This document shows, piece after piece, positions 1 to 7,152 of a stretch of DNA of 18,177 nt. The notes beneath the pieces are model-generated. The model worked only from the letters and a program-made list of their open reading frames with translations. It ran no database searches and was not told where the DNA came from. A program made the translations under genes and the position numbers. How positions within the stretch are numbered: position 1 is the first letter of the stretch; each line of letters begins with the position of its first letter. Origin of the DNA: SVKR01 sp963605115 (lineage in GTDB: Bacteria; Bacillota; Clostridia; Oscillospirales; Oscillospiraceae); the NCBI GenBank assembly GCA_963605115.1, contig CAVCTM010000036.1, positions 1-18,177 of the forward strand. Direction: 5' to 3'.

Positions 1-75
1 CCCGGCTATCTGCTGGGCTATCTCCCCATGCTCGCCGCAGTCTGGGCAGCCCTCTACCTGCTGGGGAAAAGATAA
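1..75 (+). CDS. C-terminal end of an unidentified membrane protein (partial)
   Basis: An open frame enters from the left edge and ends at TAA 73-75, giving the last 24 residues of a protein whose start lies outside the window. The visible tail is hydrophobic (YLLGYLPML, then WAALYLL) and closes with a basic GKR, which looks like a final transmembrane helix ending at the cytoplasmic face. Nothing visible identifies the family. The gene converges on prfC, and the hairpins at 88-143 and 181-218 lie between them. Confidence 0.6.
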   Translation, partial: PGYLLGYLPMLAAVWAALYLLGKR

Positions 76-87
76 AAGTAAAAAAAC

Positions 88-143
88 AGAGTCGACCGCA
101 GCCCAGCCGCCAAAGGCGGGTTTAGGGGGCCACGACCGACTCT
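88..143 (-). terminator. Nested hairpin with T-run on the minus strand (probable prfC terminator)
   Basis: Outer stem 88-94 (AGAGTCG) pairs with 137-143 (CGACTCT). Inside it GCCC 101-104 can pair with GGGC 127-130, and CCGCC 107-111 with GGCGG 115-119 across an AAA loop. On the minus strand the structure is followed by seven T (complement of A80-86) within a T-rich stretch, which fits a Rho-independent terminator for prfC. On the plus strand only a weaker T5 occurs at 161-165. Confidence 0.55.
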
Positions 144-180
144 TATGTGCAGTGTATCACTTTTTCCGAGAAATGCAACT

Positions 181-218
181 TCAAATGAGAGACCGCCGTC
201 CGGCGGTCTCTCATTTGA
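181..218. terminator. 38-bp near-perfect palindrome between convergent genes
   Basis: Bases 181-198 and 201-218 are perfect reverse complements (18-bp stem) separated by two bases. It lies four bases beyond the prfC stop codon. Neither side has a good T-run, so it may be a weak bidirectional terminator or a 3'-end stabilising hairpin, with the stronger terminator at 88-143 further downstream of prfC. Confidence 0.5.
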
Positions 219-222
219 GGCT

Positions 223-1836
223 TCAGCCCTGTTCGATATCCTGATGGAACTCCGTCAGGATGAGTCCCTCGTTTTTCTCCTGCGCCCAGCGGACGGTCCA
301 AGCGCCGTTGAAGATGAGCAGGTCGCGGCCGCGGACGTCGCGCACCCAGCGGGTGTCGCCGGTGAAGTTATAGTCCGCGCCGTTGAAGTCCGGGTTCTGG
401 ACACGGCGGATGAACTCGTGCGGCAGGTCGCGCTGGATGAACTCCACGCCGTATTCGCTCTTCATGCGGAATTTCAGCACGTCGAATTGCAGCACGCCGA
501 CGACGCCGACGATGACCTGCTCCATACCGGCGTTGGGGTAGAAGAAGATCTGGATCGCGCCCTCCTGCGCGATCTCGGTCATGCCCTTGGCGAACTGTTT
601 GCGCTTCATGGAGTCCACCTGCTCGATGATGGCGAAGTGCTCCGGCGCGAAGGTCGGGATGCCGGTGAAGCGGATATTCTGCCCCGCCTCGCAGATCGTG
701 TCGCCGATGGAGAAGGTGCCGGGGTCGAACACGCCGATGATGTCCCCGGCGTAAGCCTCGTCGATGATGTCGCGCTCCTGCGCCATCATCTGCTGCGGCT
801 GGGCAAGGCGGAGCGTCTTGCCGCTTTGCAGGTGGAAATATTCCTTGCCGCGCTGGAACTTGCCGGAGCAGATCCGCAGGAAGGAGATGCGGTCGCGGTG
901 CGCCTTGTTCATGTTCGCCTGAATTTTGAACACGAAGGCGGAGAAGTGGTCGTCCGTCGGGTCGATGAGCTCGCCCGTCTCGGCGTTGCGCCGCGCGAGC
1001 GGCGCGGTCGTGAGCTTGAGGAAACTCTCCAGAAACTGCTCCACGCCGAAGTTATGCAGCGCCGAGCCGAAGAACACGGGGCTGAGCTTGCCCGCGTGGA
1101 CGCGTGAGAGGTCGAAGTCCTCGCCCGCGCCCTCCACGAGCTCCACCTGCTCGCTCAGCTCCTCGCGGAAGCGCGCGCCGATGAGCTCGTCGAGCGCCGC
1201 AGTGTCCTCGATGGGGCAGGTGATGCTCTCAAGGCGCTTCGCGCCGCCGTGGTAGTTCGTGTAGGTCAGAACGCTGCGGCTTTCGCGGTCATAAATGCCC
1301 TTGAAGGTCGCGCCGCAGCTCACCGGCCAGTTCATCGGATAGGTCGCGATGCCGAACTCCGTCTCCAGCTCGTCGAGCAGCTCGAAGGGGTCGCGCGACT
1401 CGTGGTCGAGCTTGTTGATGAAGGTGAAGATGGGAATGCCGCGCATGGCGCAGACCTTGAAGAGCTTGCGCGTCTGCGGCTCGATGCCCTTCGCGGCGTC
1501 GATGACCATGACGGCACTGTCCGCCGCCATCAGCGTGCGGTAAGTGTCCTCGGAGAAGTCCTGATGCCCCGGCGTGTCGAGAATGTTGATGCAGCAGCCT
1601 TCGTATTCAAACTGGAGCACGGAGCTCGTGACGGAGATGCCGCGCTGCTTTTCCAGCTCCATCCAGTCGCTGACGGCGTGCTTGTCGCCCTGCTTGCCCT
1701 TGACGGAGCCGGCGGACTGGATCGCCCCGCCGTAAAGCAGCAGCTTTTCCGTCAGCGTCGTTTTGCCCGCGTCCGGGTGGGAGATGATGGCAAAGGTCCG
1801 GCGCCGCCGGATCTGCTCGATCGTTTTCTGGTCCAT
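223..1836 (-). CDS. prfC: Peptide chain release factor 3 (RF3), translational GTPase
   Basis: RF3 is a cytoplasmic GTPase that recycles RF1/RF2 from the ribosome after termination. The 537-residue product matches the usual RF3 length of about 530. The GTPase motifs are in order: P-loop SHPDAGKT at residues 19-26, DTPGH 87-91 and NKLD 141-144. The N-terminal TFAIISHPDAGKTTLTEKLL block and the serine-aspartate GDKHAVSDWME segment are typical of RF3 rather than EF-G or LepA. The ATG at 1836 is preferred over the upstream in-frame ATG at 1896: it begins where family members begin and has AAGGA about 12 bases upstream, and the longer form would run into the hairpin at 1880-1918. It is transcribed leftwards, separately from the lipoprotein genes by that hairpin. 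The gene looks intact, and family identity is certain. Confidence 0.95.
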   Translation of the reverse strand: MDQKTIEQIRRRRTFAIISHPDAGKTTLTEKLLLYGGAIQSAGSVKGKQGDKHAVSDWMELEKQRGISVTSSVLQFEYEGCCINILDTPGHQDFSEDTYRTLMAADSAVMVIDAAKGIEPQTRKLFKVCAMRGIPIFTFINKLDHESRDPFELLDELETEFGIATYPMNWPVSCGATFKGIYDRESRSVLTYTNYHGGAKRLESITCPIEDTAALDELIGARFREELSEQVELVEGAGEDFDLSRVHAGKLSPVFFGSALHNFGVEQFLESFLKLTTAPLARRNAETGELIDPTDDHFSAFVFKIQANMNKAHRDRISFLRICSGKFQRGKEYFHLQSGKTLRLAQPQQMMAQERDIIDEAYAGDIIGVFDPGTFSIGDTICEAGQNIRFTGIPTFAPEHFAIIEQVDSMKRKQFAKGMTEIAQEGAIQIFFYPNAGMEQVIVGVVGVLQFDVLKFRMKSEYGVEFIQRDLPHEFIRRVQNPDFNGADYNFTGDTRWVRDVRGRDLLIFNGAWTVRWAQEKNEGLILTEFHQDIEQG

Positions 1837-1876
1837 AAGTCTCTTTTTCCTTTTCTCAGATTCGGTTCCAAAGCGC

Positions 1877-1919
1877 AAAAACGCGCCGGAAGCCAAAATT
1901 CGCGGTCTCCGGTGCGTTT
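1877..1919 (-). terminator. Rho-independent terminator after the DUF4358 gene
   Basis: Bases 1880-1890 (AACGCGCCGGA) pair with 1908-1918 (TCCGGTGCGTT) except at one position, which is G-T on plus and A-C on minus. On the minus strand the hairpin is followed by TTTTT (complement of 1877-1881). It sits 15 bases after the DUF4358 stop and ahead of the prfC start. Confidence 0.65.
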
Positions 1920-1933
1920 CGGAATTTATGGTG

Positions 1934-2410
1934 TTACTTCAGCGCGTCCGTGAAGGTCTTGAACGCGGTGGTCTTCTCCGTGTCGGAGAGGATGCAGTAC
2001 ATCACATAGTCGCCCTGCACCTTGACCTCGGCGTTCATCATCTTCGGCTTCTCGTCCGGCATATACTCGTCCATCCAGCTGTCCTGCCGCAGCTTCAGAT
2101 AGCTCTCGACCAGTGCCTTCAGATCGGAGACGCTCAGCGTGCCGGCTTTGAAGATGCCGAACTCGTCGATGTTCGTGCCCATGGTGTTGATGCGGATGGC
2201 GTATTCGCCGAGCTCTGCGGCGTCCTTCTTGAAGTAGCCCTTCACATAGCTCGCGCCGGGGTCGGCGAGGTCGGGCTTGCCGATGGCGGTGCCGACCGCG
2301 TCGGCAAGGTCCGCCACGGGGACGTTTTTGCTCGCGCTCCCGCCGCCGCAGGCGGCGAGCAGGGAGATGAGCAGCACGGCGATGAGCAGGATGGAAATGC
2401 GCTTTTTCAT
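1934..2410 (-). CDS. DUF4358-type lipoprotein
   Basis: The 158-residue product begins with a lipoprotein signal: MKKR, a hydrophobic stretch, then LLAAC with the lipidation cysteine at residue 21. The mature part is a small acidic domain with a pattern I recognise as DUF4358 (PF14270): a short helical region, a GTNIDEFGIF segment, an amphipathic helix (SDLKALVESYLKLRQDS), and a closing strand (GDYVMYCILSD). The biochemical function of the family is unknown. The ATG at 2410 is chosen over the in-frame ATG at 2476, because the latter lies inside the upstream SGNH gene and GAAGGA stands about ten bases before 2410. It follows the SGNH lipoprotein gene by 44 bases with no terminator between, so the two are probably co-transcribed and both act on the outer face of the membrane. 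The family call is from memory of its pattern and is not checked by search. Confidence 0.75.
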   Translation of the reverse strand: MKKRISILLIAVLLISLLAACGGGSASKNVPVADLADAVGTAIGKPDLADPGASYVKGYFKKDAAELGEYAIRINTMGTNIDEFGIFKAGTLSVSDLKALVESYLKLRQDSWMDEYMPDEKPKMMNAEVKVQGDYVMYCILSDTEKTTAFKTFTDALK

Positions 2411-2454
2411 ATCGTTTGTTCCTTCTTTATCCCAAAAGTTTTTTATGTGCGGTC

Positions 2455-3363
2455 TTATTTCTCGGATTCCAGCCACGCATGCGTGCGCAGATAGGCGAGC
2501 ACCTGCTGGAACGTCTCGCCCGTCAGGTGGATGCCGTCGCCGTTCTGACTCGTTTCGGGCAGATTGCCGTCCGCGCCGACGATGGCCTCGCGGCTGTTCA
2601 GGAAGCGGCAGCCGGTGTCCGCCGCGATCTGCTCGATCCAGCCGTTCGCGGCGTTGATCTTCTCGTTGCTGATCTCGTTTTTATACTTATAGCTGTCCGC
2701 CACGGGGTAGATGGAGTTCAGAATGATCTTCGTGTCCGGGCTCGCCGCCTGAATGGACTGCACCAGCGCGGTGTAGTCGCGGATGAACCACTCCTCGTCC
2801 ATGAACGAAACGCCGTTGACACCGAGCGTGATGCACATGTATTCCGGCTTCGCCTTCTCGACCGCCTCCGTGATGAGCAGCTCCTCGCCCGTTTCGGGAT
2901 AGACGATCCGCGCGACGGAGTAGTAAGAGAGCGTCAGCGTGCCGCTCGCGGGGGTCCAGACCTGCGTCGTGTCCTTCCCGCCGGAGAGAACGCCGTAAGC
3001 CTTCAGACCGTAAGTCGTGCTGTCGCCGAGGAAGATGATCTTGTCCTGATACTCCGTCCCGGCGTCCGCCGTCTCCGCGAGGCGGACGGAGCTTGCCGGC
3101 TGCGGCGTGTCGGTGACTTCGGGCGCGTCGGTCGGCTGCGGCGCGTCCGTGTTTTCCGGCGTGTCCGTGGTCTGCGGCGCGTCGGTGGAGGGCGCGGCGT
3201 TCGGGTCCTCGGTCTCCATCGTAAAGCCGCCGCTCCCGGTCTCCTTCACCTCGCCGTCCTGCTTGGCGCAGGCGGAGAAAAACAGCGCGAACACGCTCAG
3301 CAGCACGCAGAGCACAATGGCGGCGGACCAGAGCGTATAAATTACATTTTTCTTTGCTTTCAT
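2455..3363 (-). CDS. SGNH/GDSL-family hydrolase, lipid- or membrane-anchored
   Basis: The 302-residue product has a basic N-terminus, a hydrophobic segment (about 8-30) and FSAC with a possible lipidation cysteine at 32. A low-complexity linker (about 50-90) with five TD(A/T)P hexads follows, then an SGNH esterase fold. Block I is FLGDS (catalytic Ser115), a GVNG segment at 181-184 supplies the oxyanion Asn, and block V is DGIH (Asp276, His279), so the catalytic set looks complete. SGNH enzymes hydrolyse or transfer acyl or acetyl esters, and a wall polysaccharide or peptidoglycan O-acetyl substrate is plausible but not shown. The start at 3363 has GGGAGG 13 bases upstream, a long spacing. 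It heads a likely two-gene unit with the DUF4358 lipoprotein. The family is sure and the substrate unknown. Confidence 0.88.
   Translation of the reverse strand: MKAKKNVIYTLWSAAIVLCVLLSVFALFFSACAKQDGEVKETGSGGFTMETEDPNAAPSTDAPQTTDTPENTDAPQPTDAPEVTDTPQPASSVRLAETADAGTEYQDKIIFLGDSTTYGLKAYGVLSGGKDTTQVWTPASGTLTLSYYSVARIVYPETGEELLITEAVEKAKPEYMCITLGVNGVSFMDEEWFIRDYTALVQSIQAASPDTKIILNSIYPVADSYKYKNEISNEKINAANGWIEQIAADTGCRFLNSREAIVGADGNLPETSQNGDGIHLTGETFQQVLAYLRTHAWLESEK
3097..3186 (-). repeat. Five tandem hexapeptide repeats TD(A/T)Pxx in the SGNH linker
   Basis: Residues 60-89 of the SGNH protein read as five hexads starting at Thr60, 66, 72, 78 and 84: TDAPQT, TDTPEN, TDAPQP, TDAPEV, TDTPQP. The DNA is an imperfect 18-bp tandem repeat. 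Such Pro/Thr-rich spacers usually hold a catalytic domain away from the membrane through the cell wall. Confidence 0.85.
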
Positions 3364-3454
3364 CGGGAAACAAAGTCCTCCCTGTCTGTTGTTTTCGGGT
3401 CCTGCGGTTTTATCATAACCGGCTTTGTATCATTTTTCCGGCATGGAGGAAAAA

Positions 3455-3865
3455 TTATTCTTCTACTACCACTCTGTCGACACCGTTTTTCTCGAACTCG
3501 TCCATATAATCGTCCATGCGGCTCGTGAGCTCCGTGACGTCGCTGGAGTCGAGATTCTCGCGCACCATGTCGCGGCGGGCAAGCTCCTCGGCGAGGATGT
3601 CGAAGAACACGGCGTCCTCATAGTCGGCAATGGCCTCGTGGATGCCGCCGTCCTCGTAGGCTCTGGAGGGGAAGCAATGACCCATATAGTGCTCGGCGAG
3701 CGCCTTCATCCCGTGCTTGGAGCAGAGGGCGAAAAGCTTTTCCTGCAAGCGGTCGTAATCCTCAAAGCGGTCGTCCTCCTGACGGGTGGAGTTCAAGATC
3801 CAGTTCCCGACGTAAACGAGGTCCAGCAGACGGCGAAATTCCTTCTCGGTCAATTCAATATTCAA
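3455..3865 (-). CDS. Small acidic protein of unknown function, TTG start
   Basis: I do not recognise this 136-residue protein. It is soluble, strongly acidic and largely helical by eye, with no signal peptide or membrane segment. Visible segments are ELTEKEFRRLLDLVYVGNWILNS near the start, an EHYMGHCF stretch in the middle, and a DDYMDEFEKNG tail. The frame is open up to 4015, with an ATG at 3910, but the TTG at 3865 has a perfect AAGGAGG (3875-3881) nine bases upstream. A strong -10 at 3917-3927 would place the transcript start very near or inside the ATG at 3910. The TTG is therefore the likely start. It is divergent from murI and 91 bases upstream of the SGNH gene on the same strand. It is a real gene judged by its ribosome site, promoter and protein-like composition, but the function is open. 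Confidence 0.8.
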   Translation of the reverse strand: MNIELTEKEFRRLLDLVYVGNWILNSTRQEDDRFEDYDRLQEKLFALCSKHGMKALAEHYMGHCFPSRAYEDGGIHEAIADYEDAVFFDILAEELARRDMVRENLDSSDVTELTSRMDDYMDEFEKNGVDRVVVEE

Positions 3866-3874
3866 GTTTTCCGG

Positions 3875-3881
3875 CCTCCTT
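3875..3881 (-). promoter_or_regulatory. Perfect Shine-Dalgarno that decides a TTG start
   Basis: On the minus strand the site reads AAGGAGG and is nine bases from the TTG at 3865. No comparable site precedes the ATG at 3910, so it fixes the start of the small acidic protein. Confidence 0.8.
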
Positions 3882-3916
3882 CCGACGCTCCGAAAAGCGT
3901 CCCGTTCCATTCGGTC

Positions 3917-3930
3917 ATTATAGTATAGCA
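3917..3930 (-). promoter_or_regulatory. Sigma-A-type promoter -10 region for the small acidic protein gene
   Basis: The minus strand reads TGCTATACTATAAT, with an extended -10 (TGC-TATACT) overlapping a perfect TATAAT. The -35 is poor; a TTTGGC-like hexamer lies about 16 bases upstream of TATAAT. The site is about 50 bases ahead of the TTG start. Confidence 0.6.
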
Positions 3931-4023
3931 AACCGCGCGCCAAAATGCTACACAAATTTCTTGAACACCGCCGCTTTTTCCGCGAAAAAATTTCGCCCCG
4001 GCGCGCTTTGCGCAATTTTGCTC

Positions 4024-4052
4024 TTGTAATCGGGGAGAAAATAGAATAGAAT
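4024..4052 (+). promoter_or_regulatory. Sigma-A-type promoter of the murI-DUF1934-argS operon
   Basis: TTGTAA (4024-4029) and TAGAAT (4047-4052) are separated by exactly 17 bases, about 44 bases upstream of the murI ATG. It is divergent from the promoter at 3917-3930. Confidence 0.65.
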
Positions 4053-4095
4053 GTGTTAGTTAATCAGCTTAGATGTAAGATGGGAGCATAGCGCA

Positions 4096-4896
4096 ATGGA
4101 CCCCAGACCCATCGGCGTGTTCGACTCCGGGCTCGGCGGGCTGACCGCCGCGAAAACGCTGGAGGAGATCCTGCCCGGCGAAAACCTCATATACTTCGGC
4201 GACAGCGCGAACGCCCCTTACGGCACGCGGACGCGCGAAGAGCTCGCCGCGCTCGCCTGCGGCTGCGCCGGCTTTCTCGCCGACTTCGACGTGAAGGCGG
4301 TGCTCGTCGCCTGCGGCACCGTGAGCTCCACCGCGATGGACGTGCTGCGCGCTCGCTTCGACATCCCGTTTTTCGGCGTGCTGGAGCCCGCCTGCGCCGA
4401 GGCGTCGCGCATTTGCCCGACCGGGCGCATCGCCGTCGCCGCGACGGAGGCGAGCGTGCGCAGCGGCGCGTTCGCGAAAACGCTGGAGCGCCTCGCGCCC
4501 GGCGCGGCGGTGCTCTCCAAGGCGTGCCAGAGCCTTGTGACGCTCGTGGAGCGGGGGCATTTCGCCCCCGGCGACCCGGAGGCGGACGAAGCCGTCCGCG
4601 CGGAGATAGCGCCCGTGCGCGATTTCGCGCCCGACGTGCTCGTGCTCGGCTGCACCCATTTTCCGCTCCTGGCGGACGCGATCGGCGCTTATCTCGGACC
4701 GGAGGTGAAGCTCCTCTCCGTCGGGGAGGCAGCCGCCCGCGCCCTGCGCGCCCACCTCGCGGCGGAGGACCTGCTCGCGGAGCGCGAAGCGGGCAGCCGC
4801 CGCTGGTTCACGAGCGGCGACCCCGCCGATTTCGCCGCAAAAGCGGCGCGGTTTCTGGGGCACGAGATCACCGCGGAGCACCACGGCAATACTTGA
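4096..4896 (+). CDS. murI: Glutamate racemase (variant of the first catalytic-cysteine motif)
   Basis: It interconverts L- and D-glutamate in the cytoplasm to supply D-Glu for peptidoglycan. The 266-residue length is normal. Family motifs are the N-terminal VFDSGLGGL (Asp10, Ser11), GDSANAPYG at 35-43, the first catalytic Cys73 in ACGT, and the second Cys186 with Thr187 and His188 in LGCTHFP. Both catalytic cysteines are present. The usual ACNT-A-S motif here reads ACGTVSS, so a substrate-pocket Asn is replaced by Gly74. The ATG at 4096 has GGGAG nine bases upstream and a promoter at 4024-4052. A DUF1934 gene follows 15 bases later, then argS. Because of the Asn to Gly change, a related aspartate/glutamate racemase activity is possible, but the overall similarity favours MurI. 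Confidence 0.88.
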   Translation: MDPRPIGVFDSGLGGLTAAKTLEEILPGENLIYFGDSANAPYGTRTREELAALACGCAGFLADFDVKAVLVACGTVSSTAMDVLRARFDIPFFGVLEPACAEASRICPTGRIAVAATEASVRSGAFAKTLERLAPGAAVLSKACQSLVTLVERGHFAPGDPEADEAVRAEIAPVRDFAPDVLVLGCTHFPLLADAIGAYLGPEVKLLSVGEAAARALRAHLAAEDLLAEREAGSRRWFTSGDPADFAAKAARFLGHEITAEHHGNT

Positions 4897-4911
4897 AAAG
4901 GAACAGTTTCT

Positions 4912-5346
4912 ATGGAAAAAGAAGTCGTCATCACCATAAAAAGCAGCCAGCAGCTCGGCGGGGAGGAGCATGACGGCGCAGAGCTCATCACCCGCGGGAC
5001 TTACCGCTACAAAAACGGCGCCGCGCGCCTTTGCTACGACGAGAGCGAGCTGACCGGCATGAACGGCACCCGCACGCAGTTCGACGTGCGCGACGGCGAG
5101 GTCGTGCTCTCCCGCCGCGGCGCGGTGGACTCGCGCATGGTCTTCCAGCCGGGGCAGCGCAGCGATTTTCTCTACCGCACGGAGCACGGGATGCTGACCC
5201 TCGGACTGGACACGCTGCGCATCGAGTGCGAGCTCGGCGAGCACGGGGGAGACATGCGCATCGACTACGACCTCGATTTTGAGCGCTCGCTTTTAAGCCG
5301 GAATCAATTCATCATCAACGTGAAAGAGAAGGATATAAAATCATGA
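4912..5346 (+). CDS. DUF1934 family protein (YwiB-like beta-barrel)
   Basis: The 144-residue soluble protein is rich in beta-strands. It opens with EKEVVITIKSSQ, has the EELITRGTYRYKNG-like segment, and ends with NQFIINVKEK. This is the DUF1934 pattern, a calycin-like small barrel typified by Bacillus YwiB, which in Bacillus also sits directly upstream of argS. No enzymatic role is established. AAAAGGAA stands about ten bases before the ATG. Its stop overlaps the argS start by four bases (ATGA), so translation of the two is probably coupled. The conserved neighbourhood supports the call. Confidence 0.85.
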   Translation: MEKEVVITIKSSQQLGGEEHDGAELITRGTYRYKNGAARLCYDESELTGMNGTRTQFDVRDGEVVLSRRGAVDSRMVFQPGQRSDFLYRTEHGMLTLGLDTLRIECELGEHGGDMRIDYDLDFERSLLSRNQFIINVKEKDIKS

Positions 5347-7085
5347 ACCTGATCGAAAGCGCAAAGAAACAGATCGACGCCCTGATCCACGCCGCCTATG
5401 ACGCCGCCGCCGCGAAGGGGGAGCTCCCCGCGGGCGCGGAGGTCCGCGGCAATGTGGAGATCCCGAAGGACACCCGCAACGGCGACTACGCCGCGAACCA
5501 CGCGATGGCTGCCGCCAAAGCGCTGCGTATGGCGCCCCGCGCCGCCGCGGAGCGGCTTACCGCGAATATGGACCTCGCCGGGAGCTGGTTCGACACCGTG
5601 GAGATCGCGGGTCCCGGCTTCCTGAACTTCCGCCTCGGCACAAAGTGGTATGCCGACGTGCTGGAGAATATCTGCGCCGAGGGCGCCGATTTCGGGCGCA
5701 GCGACGCGCTCGCCGGGCAGCGCATCATGGTGGAGTTCGTCTCCGCCAACCCGACCGGACCGATGCACATGGGCAACGCCCGCGGCGGCGTTCTGGGCGA
5801 TGCGCTCGCCGAGGTGCTCCACCGCGCGGGGGCGGACGTCTGGCGCGAGTTTTACGTCAACGACGCCGGCAACCAGATCGAAAAATTCGCCCTCAGCATC
5901 GATGCGCGCTACCGCCAGCTCATTCTGGGCGAGGACGCCGTGGAGTTCCCGGAGGACGGCTACCATGGCGACGATATCCGCGCTCTCGCGGAGGGCTTCC
6001 GCGCCGAGGAGGGCGACGGCTGGCTCGAACGGAGCGAGGCGGAGCGCCACGCGGCGATGGCGAAGTACGGTCTCGCGCATAACCTGCCGAAGATGAAGGC
6101 GGACCTCGCGCGCTACAACATCCACTATGACGAGTGGTTCTATGAGTCCAGCCTGCACGAGAGCGGCTACGTTGCCGACAGCGTGAACGCCCTGACGGAG
6201 CTCGGCTTCACCTATGAAAAGGACGGCGCGCTCTGGCTCGCGACGTCGCGCATTCTGGGCGATCGCCTGCTCGCCGCCGGCAAAAAGCCGGAGGACATCG
6301 AAAAGCTCGGTCTGAAGGACGACGTTCTGCGCCGCGCGAACGGGTTTTACACCTATTTCGCCGCGGACATCGCCTACCACCGCAACAAGCTCGCCGTGCG
6401 CGGCTTCGACAAAGCCGTGGACGTCTGGGGCGCGGACCACCATGGACACATCGCGCGGCTGAAGGCGGCGCTCGACGCGTTGGGGCTCGACGGCGAGCAC
6501 CGGCTGGACGTCGTGCTCATGCAGCTCGTGCGCCTGATGCGCGACGGCGAGGTCGTCCGCATGAGCAAGCGCACCGGCAAGGCGATCTCCCTCAGCGATC
6601 TGCTGGACGAAATTCCCGTGGACGCCGCGCGCTATTTCTTCAACTCCAAGCCCGACACGCAGATGGACTTCGACCTCGGTCTCGCCGTCCGGCAGGACAG
6701 CGAAAACCCGGTCTATTACGTCCAGTACGCCCACGCGCGCATCTGCTCGATGCTCGCGAACCTCGCCGCGGAGGGGCTTGCCGTCCCCGCTCCGGCGGAG
6801 GCGGATATGGCGAAGCTGGAAAGCCCCTTCGAGCGCGAGCTCATCAAGCAGCTCTCCGCCCTGCCGGAGGAGATCCGCCTCGCCGCGCGCGACTATAACC
6901 CCAGCCGCATCAACAGCTTCGTGACGGAGCTCTCCGCCCGCTTCCACCGCTTCTATAACGAGTGCCGCATCAAGGGCGCGGACCCCGAAACCGCCGCCGC
7001 CCGCCTCCTCCTCGCCGACTGCACGCGGCAGGTCATCGAAAACAGCCTCTCCATCATCGGCGTATCCGCGCCGGAGCACATGTAA
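5343..7085 (+). CDS. argS: Arginyl-tRNA synthetase
   Basis: This class I aminoacyl-tRNA synthetase charges tRNA-Arg with arginine using ATP. The 580-residue product has the normal layout. The N-terminal Add1 domain (about 1-115) includes GDYAANHAMAAAK. The HIGH-type signature is HMGNARGG at 142-149, after the typical SANPTGP. The KMSKS-type loop reads MSKRTGK near residue 405, and the C-terminal helical DALR anticodon-binding domain begins near YVQYAHARICS. It is third in the murI-DUF1934-argS operon, overlapping the preceding gene by four bases with AAGGA upstream of the ATG. A hairpin follows ten bases after the stop. Nothing unusual was seen. Confidence 0.96.
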   Translation: MNLIESAKKQIDALIHAAYDAAAAKGELPAGAEVRGNVEIPKDTRNGDYAANHAMAAAKALRMAPRAAAERLTANMDLAGSWFDTVEIAGPGFLNFRLGTKWYADVLENICAEGADFGRSDALAGQRIMVEFVSANPTGPMHMGNARGGVLGDALAEVLHRAGADVWREFYVNDAGNQIEKFALSIDARYRQLILGEDAVEFPEDGYHGDDIRALAEGFRAEEGDGWLERSEAERHAAMAKYGLAHNLPKMKADLARYNIHYDEWFYESSLHESGYVADSVNALTELGFTYEKDGALWLATSRILGDRLLAAGKKPEDIEKLGLKDDVLRRANGFYTYFAADIAYHRNKLAVRGFDKAVDVWGADHHGHIARLKAALDALGLDGEHRLDVVLMQLVRLMRDGEVVRMSKRTGKAISLSDLLDEIPVDAARYFFNSKPDTQMDFDLGLAVRQDSENPVYYVQYAHARICSMLANLAAEGLAVPAPAEADMAKLESPFERELIKQLSALPEEIRLAARDYNPSRINSFVTELSARFHRFYNECRIKGADPETAAARLLLADCTRQVIENSLSIIGVSAPEHM

Positions 7086-7094
7086 AAAACACGC

Positions 7095-7125
7095 AATAAG
7101 AGGCGGCCGCTGGCAGCCTCTTATT
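7095..7125 (+). terminator. Hairpin terminator after argS
   Basis: AATAAGAGGC (7095-7104) pairs perfectly with GCCTCTTATT (7116-7125) around an 11-base loop that can itself form a 3-bp GCC/GGC pair. The descending arm supplies a short TTATTT rather than a pure T-run. It closes the murI-argS operon. Confidence 0.6.
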
Positions 7126-7152
7126 TGAGATCATCGCAAGGAGGCATTCAAA

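Noticed and set aside
145..1107. A 320-codon plus-strand frame antisense to prfC
   Set aside because: prfC on the other strand has all GTPase motifs, and this frame is low-complexity His/Asp/Val/Leu-rich, as expected of a shadow.
4069..5244. A 391-codon minus-strand frame over murI and the DUF1934 gene
   Set aside because: Antisense to two intact genes, with repetitive Ala/Arg/Glu composition and no motif.
5304..7079. A 591-codon open frame antisense to argS
   Set aside because: Composition is that of a G+C-rich shadow frame, with no motifs, and it covers an intact argS exactly.
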